A DNA stretch of 24,179 bases from Bacteroidetes bacterium UBA5697 (GTDB taxonomy: Bacteria > Bacteroidota > Bacteroidia > B-17B0 > Aurantibacillaceae). The notes below the pieces were generated by a model that saw only the letters and a program-made list of their open reading frames with translations, searched no databases and was not told the origin of the DNA. The translations under genes and the position numbers were made by a program. This document shows positions 1 through 8,634 of the stretch, one piece after another. Location of the stretch: positions 1 through 24,179 of the forward strand of contig DIHL01000010.1 in assembly GCA_002420145.1 (NCBI GenBank), written 5' to 3'. The stretch's first letter is position 1, and each line of letters begins with the position of its first letter.

Positions 1-160
1 TTTATTAATCTTTTTAAAAGCAATTTTTAACATTTATACTTTATTTTAAATAATTAGTTATATCAACAAACATATTTTTAATATCTGTGAAAGATGTAAT
101 TATTTTAAAAGGTTATGTAATCAATACACTTCTAATTTATCAATCTTTACAGTATGAAAT

Positions 161-178
161 ATTCCAAAGATTTGGAAT
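161..178. promoter_or_regulatory. 18-base palindrome upstream of the first gene
   Basis: ATTCCAAAGATTTGGAAT is a perfect inverted repeat with 8-base arms around GA. It ends 19 bases before the ATG at 198. The right half contains ATTTGG, which partly resembles a -7 element, so a bound protein could block the promoter. The palindrome is seen directly; its role as an operator is inference. Confidence 0.4.
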
Positions 179-197
179 TAAAATTTAAAATAAAAAC

Positions 198-722
198 ATG
201 AACTCTTTGAAATTGATGATTATCGGCATATTATTTTTTGTTGTAAGTATTACTAAGGCACAGGTTACAGTAAATGTTAACCTTGGTAACCCTCCAGAAT
301 GGGGTCCTGTTGGATACACAGAAGTGCGTTACTATTATTTGCCAGATATTGAGGCTTATTATGATGTAGAAACTTCAGTATTTATATATTATGGAAATGG
401 TGTTTGGATTAGAGATCGTTTTTTGCCAACACGTTACAGAAACTATGATTTGTATGGTGGATATAAAGTGGTGATGACAGATTATCGTGGTAACGCTCCC
501 TATCATAATTTCAAAGAATATAAAGTAAAGTATAAAAAGGGATACAGAGGTCCATCCCAAAAAACAATTGGCTCTAAAGGAAATTCTAATAACAAAAAGA
601 GTTCTGTCAAGCAGCAAAAAAGCAAAGGAAGTGGTAATAATAAACCCACATTACATAAAAGTAGTTCTTCAAAAAATAAAGGATCTAATCAATCTCATGG
701 TGGAGGAAAAGGAAAAAAATAA
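198..722 (+). CDS. Small secreted protein with basic low-complexity tail
   Basis: 174 residues. Residues 1-21 form a clear signal peptide (MNSLKLMIIGILFFVVSITKA, cleavage before QVTV), so the product is exported to the periplasm or outer membrane. The middle (about 38-115) is rich in Tyr and aromatic residues, including YYYLPDIEAYYDVET, GVWIRDRFLPTRY and YDLYGGYKVV. I recall this pattern from small secreted Bacteroidota proteins of unknown function. From about residue 118 to the end the chain is Lys/Ser/Asn/Gly-rich, very basic and probably disordered, which could suit binding to anionic polymers or nucleic acid; that is inference. The stop codon abuts a strong hairpin terminator, so the gene looks monocistronic. 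No catalytic motif is visible and I assign no function. Confidence 0.85.
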   Translation: MNSLKLMIIGILFFVVSITKAQVTVNVNLGNPPEWGPVGYTEVRYYYLPDIEAYYDVETSVFIYYGNGVWIRDRFLPTRYRNYDLYGGYKVVMTDYRGNAPYHNFKEYKVKYKKGYRGPSQKTIGSKGNSNNKKSSVKQQKSKGSGNNKPTLHKSSSSKNKGSNQSHGGGKGKK

Positions 723-748
723 AACAGGCATAAGCCTGTTTTATTTTT
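718..748. terminator. Bidirectional rho-independent terminator
   Basis: A 12-base stem (AATAAAACAGGC at 718-729 with GCCTGTTTTATT at 734-745) encloses the loop ATAA. T-runs follow on the plus side and A-runs precede it, so it can end both the plus-strand gene at 198-722 and the minus-strand tRNA-Leu transcript. Confidence 0.85.
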
Positions 749-750
749 TG

Positions 751-831
751 TATCCAGGAGGAGACTCGAACTCCCACGTCTTTCGACATACGCACCTCAA
801 GCGTACTTGTATACCATTCCAACACCTGGAC
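751..831 (-). tRNA. tRNA-Leu (anticodon GAG)
   Basis: On the minus strand the acceptor 5' arm GTCCAGG pairs with CCTGGAT, with one G-T pair at position 1-72. The discriminator base is A and no CCA is encoded. The anticodon stem TACGC/GCGTA closes the loop TTGAGGT, which gives anticodon GAG (reads CUC/CUU, Leu). A long variable arm (TGTC-GAAA-GACG) marks a class II tRNA, consistent with Leu. The T arm is GGGAG/CTCCT with loop TTCGAGT. It is 81 bases long and is followed on its own strand by the shared hairpin terminator. A TATACTTG -7-like element lies at 882-889, about 50 bases upstream, without a good -33 partner. Confidence 0.93.
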
Positions 832-840
832 AAGTATACC

Positions 841-858
841 TTTTGACATCAGTCAAAA
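841..858. repeat. Inverted repeat upstream of tRNA-Leu
   Basis: TTTTGAC-ATCA-GTCAAAA is a perfect inverted repeat with 7-base arms, 9 bases beyond the tRNA 5' end. It lies in the leader between the possible promoter and the tRNA, or in the tail of the minus-strand gene that ends at 961. It has low GC and no T-run on the relevant side, so it is a weak candidate terminator, or chance. Confidence 0.3.
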
Positions 859-960
859 CAAACACTAGAGTAATTTTTGAACAAGTATAAACTATTCAAA
901 ATAACAATTGTCACAAAAGTGATAATAATTTTCAAATAGAGTATAAAAAAATCAAATTAA

Positions 961-1539
961 TTATAGTCCCATATTAAAGCCTATCTGAATGATAGGATTT
1001 TGATAAGGTGACAAAGGAGTTTCGTTTATATTGTAAAACACTGCCGCAACAAAACTTCCACGTTCCGAAAATGCTTGTCTGTATCCTCCGCCTATTAAAA
1101 TGTTATCTACCCAAGCTCTACCATCAGGTATTATAGACGCATAATCAGGAACGCTTAATCTATCCCACCCAACTTGCGCAAATAAGTTTTCATATATATG
1201 ATATCGAGCAAATGCATTACCTCCATAAATAGTTGAAGTGTATTTTTGTCCCATATAAGTTTGGCTATAGTAATTGTAGGTAAATCCACCACCTAGGGAA
1301 AATTCCTTGGTTATTTTGCAACCTATTAATGGAGATAGATTAATGTAAGTAGTTGGCCCAAACCAAGCGCCAACATTACCGCCAAAAAACAATCTTTCTT
1401 TAAATGTATTGAAATCTTTAGGGATGTTTGTATTAGTTATAACCGATTGATTTAGTGGTGGGCTTGTTGGAGTGTTTTCTTGAGAAAAACCAAGAATGTT
1501 TAATAGTAAAAACGTAATTATATATAGTGCAATCCTCAT
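961..1539 (-). CDS. Outer-membrane beta-barrel-like protein
   Basis: 192 residues. A signal peptide (MRIALYIITFLLLNILGFSQ) is followed by a polar Pro/Thr/Asn-rich linker to about residue 45. The rest consists of alternating aromatic and glycine-rich strands such as LFFGGNVGAWFG, SLGGGFTYNYYSQ, NAFARYHIYENLFAQVGW and NILIGGGYRQAF, ending IIQIGFNMGL. The pattern fits a small (about 8-strand) outer-membrane barrel of the general kind common in Bacteroidota. Its ATG overlaps the stop of the upstream gene (ATGA, 1536-1539), so the two are translationally coupled and probably co-transcribed. The ligand or role is not visible. A distant autotransporter-like or porin-like role cannot be told from the sequence. 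Confidence 0.82.
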   Translation of the reverse strand: MRIALYIITFLLLNILGFSQENTPTSPPLNQSVITNTNIPKDFNTFKERLFFGGNVGAWFGPTTYINLSPLIGCKITKEFSLGGGFTYNYYSQTYMGQKYTSTIYGGNAFARYHIYENLFAQVGWDRLSVPDYASIIPDGRAWVDNILIGGGYRQAFSERGSFVAAVFYNINETPLSPYQNPIIQIGFNMGL

Positions 1540-1775
1540 TTTATTTCTTCATAGTCTACGTATTCACCATCATTTTCGCTAAAATGTGATTTTTGGTGAA
1601 CGTTTTTTTCGATTCTTATCTCACCTTCTTTTCTTTGCTGAGAAGTATTTTTATGAATAGGTTGAGTTTTTGTTTTAGAAACTCCTTTAAACATATCGTA
1701 AATTTTCCAAACCAACCAAATAAGTATTATAGTCCAAATTATATCGCGCACAGTAATGTTTTTAAGCTTATACAA
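1536..1775 (-). CDS. Small single-pass membrane protein, DUF4834-like
   Basis: 79 residues or fewer. One hydrophobic helix (IIWTIILIWLVWKIYDMF, about residues 12-29) is followed by a polar Lys/Gln/Glu-rich cytoplasmic tail ending GEYVDYEEIK. A short membrane anchor plus an EYVDYEEI-like C-terminus is what I recall of the Bacteroidota family DUF4834; the match is from memory. The reading frame has no ATG near its start. The longest version starts with TTG at 1775, but that TTG lies inside TAATTTTG, a match to the -7 promoter element. A GTG at 1751 (giving MRDIIWT...) may therefore be the true start. It overlaps the downstream outer-membrane protein gene by 4 bases. Confidence 0.68.
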   Translation of the reverse strand: MYKLKNITVRDIIWTIILIWLVWKIYDMFKGVSKTKTQPIHKNTSQQRKEGEIRIEKNVHQKSHFSENDGEYVDYEEIK

Positions 1776-1834
1776 AATTACATTATTTAGTAACGTTATT
1801 TCGCAATTAACAAAAATTGAGGATTCATATTAAC

Positions 1835-1868
1835 AAAAAACCCTCTCGTTTATGAGAGGGTTTTTTTA
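1835..1868 (-). terminator. Terminator of the PorE-like gene
   Basis: CCCTCTC (1841-1847) and GAGAGGG (1854-1860) form a 7-base GC-rich stem, flanked by A6 on the left and T7 on the right. On the minus strand the stem is followed by a T-run just downstream of the stop at 1872. Confidence 0.88.
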
Positions 1869-1871
1869 TTC

Positions 1872-3995
1872 TTATTTCGATTCAGTTGCGTCTTCAATAC
1901 TTTCTGAATTTTCTTCACCTATTACTTGTGGTTTGTAAATTGGTTTGTCAGATTTTGGTGCATTAGGATCTACATAATCCCAACTAACAATACGGAATAC
2001 TGTACGACGATTCTTTTGATGTAAAGCCGTTTTTTCTTCTTTAGTTTTAGCCTTGTTAATTACCGCATCAGTAACTAGTAATTTTTTCTCACCCCATCCT
2101 TTGAACGTTAAACGCGCAGCTGGAATTTTTTTCTCGTTAATTAAGTAATCAACACAAGACTTAGCACGAGCTTCAGATAAGATTTGGTTTTTTGCATCAG
2201 AACCACGACTATCTGTGTGAGATTGTAACTCAACTACAATAGATGGGTTGTCGATTAATGTTTGGTATAAGAAGTTTAATGAATCCTTAGAGTTTAATGG
2301 CTTACGAGTATCGTTTGAAGGATCAGTACCTGCCACGTCAACTAGTAAATCTGCTTTTCCTAAAGCGTATAATACAGCAGGGAAACGAATCTCAGCTTTA
2401 ACAGGAGTTAATGCGAAATCTTTCACGAAATCTTTTGATTCATTTTCGTCAACTGTAGTAAATTTACCCATATCCTTATTAGCTAAAAAGCCTAATTTGA
2501 ATGATTGAGAAACAGTAGATTTATCTGTACCAACAGTTACTTCATAAGAAGTATTTTCTTTTAATTTGAAATTATATTTACCATCTGCAGCTGTTTTAAA
2601 TTCAAACATATCCCCATTAGATCCTTTTAAATGAATAAAAGCATTTGTTACAGGTTCATTGTTTTCATCACTAACTACAGTACCAGTTAAGTTAAAGTTT
2701 AATGGAGGTAAGATGAATGAATAAATATCATCACTTCCTTTTCCACCTTCACGGTTTGAAGTAAAATATCCTTTGATTTTTTTACCCTCGAAAATGATAC
2801 CGAAATCATCACCTGCAGAGTTCATTGGGTATTTTAAATTTTCTGGAGCTTTAGTAAATTTTCCATCAGTACCTTTTTGAGCTTTGAAGATATCTAAACC
2901 ACCCATACCTAAATGATAGTTTGAAGAGAAATATAAAGTTTTATCATCTTCAGCCATATACGGATACATTTCATCTCCTTGAGTATTAACTGTTGGGCCT
3001 AAGTTTACTGGTTGTCCCCAAGCTTTTGCTTTTTTGTCATAAGTACTCATCCAGATATCTTTTCCACCGTATCCACCAGGTAACTTAGATGTAAAGTATA
3101 ATACATCTCCAGTTGGATTAATTGCAGGGTGACCAAAAGCAATTGAATCTACACAAAATGGTAATAATTCAGGTTCTGCCCAAGATGGACCTTGTTTTTT
3201 ACAAACGTATAATTGGCATTTTAATTGTTTGTTTTTTGCTTCGGGACAACGAGTCATGAACATTACATCTCCTTTTTTAGCAACAGATACTGATGCCTCA
3301 TTCATTTTAGAGATAATAGTACTAGCTAAAGGTGCTGGAGTACTCCATTTACCGTTTTTATCTAATTTAGTCTCATATAAATCTGAGTGATTTTGACCAT
3401 TAGTAATATCAATTGCACCTTGTCCACCTGGACGAGTAGAAGTAAAAATTAAAGTATTTGATTTTTTATCAGCATAAGCAGGGCTAAAATCAGACTCTTT
3501 CGAGTTAATTAAAGCCATGTTATCAACTTTTAAACGTGTTTCTGGAGTGTTTTTAGCATCTTTCCATTGTTTTGCTAATTCGCAAGATTTTACACCGTTT
3601 TCTCCGCGAGGATCAGAAGGCATTTCCTTTTTGTAGTTATTATATTCTACAATAGCTTCTTCATATCTTTGTTGAGCCTTCAAAACGTCAGCTAAATTTA
3701 AGATAGCAACTGGATCAGGGTATTTCGCCTTGATTGCTTTACTATAATAAGTTTCAGCGGATTTTAACTCATTAATTTCTTGGTATGATTGTGCAGTTCT
3801 ATATAAAATTCTTGCCTTAGCATCTGCCTTCTTCACTTTTGTATAAGCTTGTTTATAAAGCTCAATTGCATTGAAATACTGATGATTTTCGAATGCTACA
3901 TCAGCATCTTTTAAATAATTTTTCTGTGCACTTACAGAAAATACAAACGCCATGATAGCGATAGTGGATAGAGCTAGTTTTTTTAAGTTTTTCAT
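1872..3995 (-). CDS. OmpA-family protein with TPR, PD40 and carboxypeptidase-regulatory-like domains (PorE-like)
   Basis: 707 residues. The order is: signal peptide 1-23 (cleavage after VSA); TPR-type helices about 25-140 (AFENHQYFNAIELYKQAY, YRTAQSYQEINELKSAETYYSKAI); a PD40/WD40-like propeller about 165-430 with repeated FTS-R-GG-G--DI signatures (FTSTRPGGQGAIDI, YFTSKLPGGYGGKDIW, YFSSNYHLGMGGLDIF, YFTSNREGGKGSDDIY); a carboxypeptidase-regulatory-like beta-sandwich about 435-500; and a C-terminal OmpA peptidoglycan-binding domain with HTDSRGS (Asp595) and SEARAKS (Arg610). This is the architecture of PorE, a periplasmic component of the type IX secretion system in Porphyromonas gingivalis. 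Unlike PorE it has no lipobox cysteine after the signal peptide. Bacteroidota carry several paralogues of this kind, so the T9SS role is inference; a general envelope-anchoring role is safer. Confidence 0.9.
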   Translation of the reverse strand: MKNLKKLALSTIAIMAFVFSVSAQKNYLKDADVAFENHQYFNAIELYKQAYTKVKKADAKARILYRTAQSYQEINELKSAETYYSKAIKAKYPDPVAILNLADVLKAQQRYEEAIVEYNNYKKEMPSDPRGENGVKSCELAKQWKDAKNTPETRLKVDNMALINSKESDFSPAYADKKSNTLIFTSTRPGGQGAIDITNGQNHSDLYETKLDKNGKWSTPAPLASTIISKMNEASVSVAKKGDVMFMTRCPEAKNKQLKCQLYVCKKQGPSWAEPELLPFCVDSIAFGHPAINPTGDVLYFTSKLPGGYGGKDIWMSTYDKKAKAWGQPVNLGPTVNTQGDEMYPYMAEDDKTLYFSSNYHLGMGGLDIFKAQKGTDGKFTKAPENLKYPMNSAGDDFGIIFEGKKIKGYFTSNREGGKGSDDIYSFILPPLNFNLTGTVVSDENNEPVTNAFIHLKGSNGDMFEFKTAADGKYNFKLKENTSYEVTVGTDKSTVSQSFKLGFLANKDMGKFTTVDENESKDFVKDFALTPVKAEIRFPAVLYALGKADLLVDVAGTDPSNDTRKPLNSKDSLNFLYQTLIDNPSIVVELQSHTDSRGSDAKNQILSEARAKSCVDYLINEKKIPAARLTFKGWGEKKLLVTDAVINKAKTKEEKTALHQKNRRTVFRIVSWDYVDPNAPKSDKPIYKPQVIGEENSESIEDATESK

Positions 3996-4060
3996 AGGTA
4001 ATTTAAACTTTATAAGGTGCTAATATATATATTATTTTAAAACTTCAAAAATTTATTCAC

Positions 4061-4091
4061 AAAAAAACCCCAAACTCATCGGGGTTTTTTT
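4061..4091 (-). terminator. Terminator of glnN
   Basis: CCCC (4068-4071) pairs with GGGG (4081-4084), and flanking A7/T7 runs extend the stem. On the minus strand this stem and T-run come directly after the glnN stop at 4097. Confidence 0.85.
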
Positions 4092-4096
4092 AGGTT

Positions 4097-6286
4097 TTAT
4101 CTTAAATAAAGCATTTCTCGGTATTTTGGAAGCGGCCAAGTGGCATCGTCCACAATCCCTTCTAATTTATCTACATTATATCGAATTGATTCAAAATATG
4201 GCTTTACTTTTTCACAATATGCATGAGCTTGTTTTTTGCCAGAATCTAAATTATTGGCTTTTTTGCGTTCTTCGGTCATTAAATGAGCCTCATTTTTGAT
4301 GATAGTTACTCTTTCAGAAATTTCTTTAATTAACTCTAGTTGAGTTTTAGCTACCGTTTTAAATTCAGCAGGAGTCATAATATCTTTCATTCCTCTTACT
4401 GATTCAACTAATCCTTTTTGATAATTTAAAGCTGCTGGAATAATTTGGTTATTTACCATATCTGCGATAATACGAGACTCAATTTGAATTTTCTTAGTAT
4501 ATGTTTCTAAACTAATTTCATAACGAGCCTCTTGCTCTCTGTGATTTAAAATTCCTTGAGATTCAAACATGTTTAATGATTTTTTAGAAATCATTGCTTC
4601 TAATGCTCCTGGAGTAGTTGGAATATTATTTAAACCACGTTTTTTAGCTTCTGCTTTCCAAGCGTCACCATATCCATTCCCTTCGAAACGAATTTTTTTA
4701 CTTTCGATGATGTATTTTTTTAATACTTGAAAAATAGCTTCGTCTTTTTCTACTTTCTTGTTTATTAAAGCATCTACATCTTTTTTGAAAGTAGTTAACT
4801 GTTCGGCTACAATAGCATTTAACACTGTCATTGGTCCTCCACAGTTTGCAGAAGAACCAACCGCACGGAATTCGAATTTATTTCCAGTAAATGCAAATGG
4901 CGATGTTCTATTTCTGTCAGTATTATCTAATAAAATATCTGGAATACGTCCGATATTCATCTTTAAAGCTGTTTTTTCTTCTGGACTCATTTTGCCAGAG
5001 TGAACGGATTTCTCTAATTCATCTAAAACATTTGATAATTGCTCTCCTAAGAAAACAGACATAATAGCAGGAGGAGCTTCGTTAGCACCCAAACGGTGAT
5101 CGTTATTAGCAGATGCAATAGAAGCACGCAATAAATCAGCATGTTCGTAAACTGCTTTAACAGTATTAATGAAGAATGTTAAGAATTGTAAGTTAGTTTT
5201 AGGAGTTTTACCTGGAGATAATAAGTTTTTACCAGTATTTGTAGCTAAACTCCAATTGTTGTGTTTCCCGCTTCCGTTAACACCAGCATATGGTTTTTCA
5301 TGCATTAATACGCGGAAATTATGACGAATAGCCACTTTTTCCATTACATCCATTAATAACAAGTTGTGGTCAACAGCTAAGTTTGTTTCTTCAAAAACAG
5401 GAGCGCACTCAAATTGAGCTGGAGCAACCTCATTATGACGAGTACGAACCGGTATACCTAATAAATGAGATTCATATTCAAAATCACGCATATAAGCAGA
5501 AACTCTTTCTGGAATTGAACCCCAGTAATGATCTTCTAACTGCTGGCCTTTAGCTGGAGCGTGTCCAAATAAAGTACGACCTGTTTGTTGTAAATCGTAA
5601 CGGATATTATATAATGCGGAGTCAATTAAAAAATATTCTTGCTCCCATCCTAAAGTGGCAATAACTTTAGTCACGTTTTTATCAAAATATTGACAAACCT
5701 CAGTAGCTGCTTTATCTACAGCATGTAATGATTTTAATAAAGGTGTTTTAAAATCTAATGATTCTCCAGTGTAAGAAATAAAAATAGTAGGAATACAAAG
5801 TGTTTCACCCCAAATAAATGCTGGTGATGTTGGGTCCCAAGCCGTATAACCACGAGCCTCAAATGTATTACGAATTCCTCCATTAGGAAAAGATGATGCG
5901 TCTGGTTCTTGCTGCACTAAAGCATTTCCACTAAAACGCTCAATAGCTCTTCCTCCTTCAATTGGTTCAAAAAAACCATCATGTTTTTCGGCAGTAGCAC
6001 CACTTAATGGTTGAAACCAGTGTGTGAAGTGAGTTACACCTTTACTTTGCGCCCAAGCTTTCATACAAGCCGCTACTTGATCCGCCATTTTACGCTCAAC
6101 AATAGTTCCTTGATGCATAGAGTTTTGGATACTGTTAAATGCTTCTTCTGATAAGAATTCGCGCATGGCATCTAATCCAAATACATTTGAACCGTAGTAT
6201 TGTGAAACTTGTTGATTATTATTACTAAACTCTACTGGAGTTCTTTTTACAACATCTTGCATGGCTAAAACACGTCTTGTACTCAT
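4097..6286 (-). CDS. glnN: Glutamine synthetase type III
   Basis: 729 residues, the usual size of GSIII (about 700-730) and much longer than GSI. It makes glutamine from glutamate, ammonia and ATP in the cytosol. Recognisable segments are the GSIII N-terminal region with PTIFISYTGESLDFKTPLL (166-184), the metal/glutamate motif WEQEYF (214-219), HNEVAPAQFE (284-293), the ATP-binding segment HEKPYAGVNGSGKHNNWSL (329-347) and NNDHRLGANEAPP (394-406). The Glu, His and Arg residues expected for catalysis are present and the chain is intact. It is a single-gene unit with its own terminator. Its upstream region carries a promoter match and three spaced G-runs, which may be nitrogen-control elements. 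Confidence 0.97.
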   Translation of the reverse strand: MSTRRVLAMQDVVKRTPVEFSNNNQQVSQYYGSNVFGLDAMREFLSEEAFNSIQNSMHQGTIVERKMADQVAACMKAWAQSKGVTHFTHWFQPLSGATAEKHDGFFEPIEGGRAIERFSGNALVQQEPDASSFPNGGIRNTFEARGYTAWDPTSPAFIWGETLCIPTIFISYTGESLDFKTPLLKSLHAVDKAATEVCQYFDKNVTKVIATLGWEQEYFLIDSALYNIRYDLQQTGRTLFGHAPAKGQQLEDHYWGSIPERVSAYMRDFEYESHLLGIPVRTRHNEVAPAQFECAPVFEETNLAVDHNLLLMDVMEKVAIRHNFRVLMHEKPYAGVNGSGKHNNWSLATNTGKNLLSPGKTPKTNLQFLTFFINTVKAVYEHADLLRASIASANNDHRLGANEAPPAIMSVFLGEQLSNVLDELEKSVHSGKMSPEEKTALKMNIGRIPDILLDNTDRNRTSPFAFTGNKFEFRAVGSSANCGGPMTVLNAIVAEQLTTFKKDVDALINKKVEKDEAIFQVLKKYIIESKKIRFEGNGYGDAWKAEAKKRGLNNIPTTPGALEAMISKKSLNMFESQGILNHREQEARYEISLETYTKKIQIESRIIADMVNNQIIPAALNYQKGLVESVRGMKDIMTPAEFKTVAKTQLELIKEISERVTIIKNEAHLMTEERKKANNLDSGKKQAHAYCEKVKPYFESIRYNVDKLEGIVDDATWPLPKYREMLYLR

Positions 6287-6303
6287 AATTTTTGGTTTTT
6301 ATA

Positions 6304-6412
6304 GGGGTGTGAAATGAAAAATTCTAAATTTTTGCCAAAATTATATCAAAAAAAGGGGGGGTGCAAGAAAAAAAGTGACTTTTTTTGAAAATAATTGTAA
6401 AAAATAGGGGGG
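6304..6412. repeat. Three spaced G-tract boxes upstream of glnN
   Basis: Runs of 4, 7 and 6 G start at 6304, 6355 and 6407, each preceded by A/T and followed by TGT or TGC. The start-to-start distances are 51 and 52 bases, close to five helical turns. They stand out because the surrounding DNA has almost no G or C. The middle run sits between the proposed -33 and -7 elements of glnN. Confidence 0.5.
6336..6366 (-). promoter_or_regulatory. Probable glnN promoter
   Basis: On the minus strand TAATTTTG (6336-6343) matches the TAnnTTTG -7 element, and TTG (6364-6366) lies 20 bases upstream as a -33 element. Transcription would start near 6329-6331, giving a leader of about 45 bases before the ATG at 6286. 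Confidence 0.5.
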
Positions 6413-6513
6413 TGTAATTCATAAAAATGAGTTTAAATTATAAAATTTTTAGTTTTTCATAGGTTTAACATAAAAATCACTACAAATAGAAGATTTTCTT
6501 ATTTTTACGTTCG

Positions 6514-8562
6514 ATGAATTTTTTGTTTCCTACATTTTTAATTGGTTTAGCAGTGATAACCATTCCTATTATTATTCATCTTTTCAATTTTAGGAAATAC
6601 AAAAAAGTGTATTTCACCAACGTTCAATTTCTAAAAGAATTAAAGCAAGAAAGTGATAGTAAATCCAAACTCAAAGAATGGCTAATTTTAGCGATGCGTA
6701 TTTTAGCCATTGCTTGTTTGGTGTTTGCTTTTGCTCAACCATTTATTCCAGGAAAGTCTAAAGCAGTTCAAGGTGAAAAAGCTATCAGTATTTATATTGA
6801 TAATAGCTTTAGTATGGAAAGCACCAATAAAAAAGGAACACTTTTAGAAAATGCGAAAGAATATGCCACTGAGATAGTCAATACATTTAATGCAAGCGAT
6901 AAATTTCAATTGTTGACTAATGATTTTGAGGGGAAACATCAACGCTTTGTTTCAAAAGAAGATTTTATAGAACAATTAAACGAAGTGAAAATTTCTGCAG
7001 CTACAAAAAGTTTAAATGATGTATTAAAACGCCAACAAGATTTCTTACAAAATAGTTCTTCAAAAAATAAACGTATTTTTTTACTGAGTGATTTTCAGAA
7101 AAACACATCTGATTTTAATAAATCAGATGTCGACACTTCAATAGTAGTGAGTTGTATCCCAATTGCTTCATCCGAAGTAAGTAATGTATACATCGATAGT
7201 GTGTGGTTTGAAACACCTGTTCAGCAATTTGGAACACAACAAATAGTTCATGCTATTATTATTAATAAAAGCACAAAGGATATTGAGAACGGAACATTAA
7301 AATTATTTATCAATAACGCACAAGTGTCTTTAAGTTCGTTTAATGTCAGTGCAGGAAATAGAAGAGACGCAAGCATTTCATTTACGGTGAAAGCAAAAGG
7401 GATTAATAAAGGTGTTTTAAAAATCGAAGATTATCCAATTACTTATGATGATGATTTTTATTTCAGTTTCAATGCGCAAACCACCATCAATGCTTTGGTT
7501 ATTAATGGAAAAGAAACTAAGACTTTAGGAAATTTTAGATCTTTAATGCAAAATGATAGTTTGTTTGTTTACAAAGAAAACAACGAATCAGCAATTGATT
7601 ACAGTGTGTTTTCAAAAACAAATATAATTGTGTTAAATGAGTTAAATACGTTAACTTCTGGTTTAACATCCGAACTTCAAAAGTTTGTAACTAATGGTGG
7701 AAGTTTAGTTGTTTTCCCTAACAAAAAAGTAGATTTAGAATCATATAATACAGCTTTTCAAAATTTACAATTACCTCAAATCACAAAACTAGATACGGTT
7801 AATACAAAAACACAAAGCATTAATTTTGAACAAGGACTATATGAAGGTGTGTTTGATAAAATTGATCAGCGAATGGATTTGCCAAAAGTGTTTGAGCATT
7901 TTGAATTTACTAAAACAACCAATAGTAATTCGCAAAGTTTGGTATTATTACAAAACGGACAATTTTTAGTTTCTTTAAATCCATTAGGTAGCGGTAAAAT
8001 TTATTTATTTTCTATCCCGTCCGATGAAAGTTGTTCTAATTTGTTGAAGCATGCGCTTTTTGTGCCAACATTAATTAAAATGTCGATTTTGAGTTTAAAG
8101 CCTTCGCCAGTGTATTACAAAACAGCAGTTAACGAAGCTATTGTTTTAAATACAAACACTAATTTTTCTGATAAACCATTACATATTATTAAGGATGATA
8201 AAAAAAGTGATGTGATTCCAGAGCATCGATTAATGAATAATGCCACTACATTATTTACCCAAAATCAAATTACAGAAGCTGGGCATTATGAAGTTTTTGA
8301 AAACACCAGTTCAATGAAAGATTTAGCCTTCAATTTTGATAGAAAAGAGTCGGATATGAATTTTATGACTAAAGACGATTTGCAAAAACAAATTGACGAA
8401 AAAGGATTAAAAAATATCCAAATTATTGAACCAAATGAAAAAACGTTAACAAATGCCCTACAAGAAGTTAACGATGGCAAAAAATTATGGAAATTGTTTT
8501 TAATTTTAGCCTTGATCTTTTTAGCCGCCGAAATATTAATTATACGATTATTTAAAAATTAG
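6514..8562 (+). CDS. BatA-domain / VWA-like membrane protein
   Basis: 682 residues. The N-terminus is a BatA-type module: a hydrophobic helix (FLIGLAVITIPIIIHLF, 8-24), the Arg/Lys-rich stretch FRKYKKVYFTNVQFLKEL, and a second helix (LILAMRILAIACLVFAFA, 57-74). A VWA-like domain follows, with the metal-site motif DNSFS (96-100, DxSxS). The central and C-terminal regions are long extracytoplasmic beta-rich domains, and one last helix (LWKLFLILALIFLAAEILIIRLF) ends the chain. Related Bat proteins are known in Bacteroidota aerotolerance operons with MoxR ATPases, but no moxR or other bat genes lie nearby. The precise role is therefore unknown. The gene is codirectional with the dihydroorotase-like gene, 111 bases downstream. 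Confidence 0.88.
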   Translation: MNFLFPTFLIGLAVITIPIIIHLFNFRKYKKVYFTNVQFLKELKQESDSKSKLKEWLILAMRILAIACLVFAFAQPFIPGKSKAVQGEKAISIYIDNSFSMESTNKKGTLLENAKEYATEIVNTFNASDKFQLLTNDFEGKHQRFVSKEDFIEQLNEVKISAATKSLNDVLKRQQDFLQNSSSKNKRIFLLSDFQKNTSDFNKSDVDTSIVVSCIPIASSEVSNVYIDSVWFETPVQQFGTQQIVHAIIINKSTKDIENGTLKLFINNAQVSLSSFNVSAGNRRDASISFTVKAKGINKGVLKIEDYPITYDDDFYFSFNAQTTINALVINGKETKTLGNFRSLMQNDSLFVYKENNESAIDYSVFSKTNIIVLNELNTLTSGLTSELQKFVTNGGSLVVFPNKKVDLESYNTAFQNLQLPQITKLDTVNTKTQSINFEQGLYEGVFDKIDQRMDLPKVFEHFEFTKTTNSNSQSLVLLQNGQFLVSLNPLGSGKIYLFSIPSDESCSNLLKHALFVPTLIKMSILSLKPSPVYYKTAVNEAIVLNTNTNFSDKPLHIIKDDKKSDVIPEHRLMNNATTLFTQNQITEAGHYEVFENTSSMKDLAFNFDRKESDMNFMTKDDLQKQIDEKGLKNIQIIEPNEKTLTNALQEVNDGKKLWKLFLILALIFLAAEILIIRLFKN

Positions 8563-8565
8563 TGA

Positions 8566-8634
8566 ATACGAATCAATACGAATATACAAATCCGAGCTGT
8601 TTAGGCTTTGCATACACAGATTCGTATATTCGTA
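8566..8634. repeat. Inverted-repeat element built from ATACGAAT units
   Basis: TACGAATATAC (8577-8587) is perfectly inverted at 8624-8634 as GTATATTCGTA, with 36 bases between the arms. A second pair, ATACGAATC (8566-8574) and GATTCGTAT (8619-8627), overlaps it. Another TTCGTAATC follows at about 8640-8647. The set fills the gap between the BatA-like gene and the dihydroorotase-like gene and could be a small non-autonomous or REP-like element. Confidence 0.55.

Noticed and set aside
568..846. Plus-strand 92-codon frame across the end of the first gene
   Set aside because: It runs through the hairpin terminator and the tRNA-Leu gene, so it is not a coding region.
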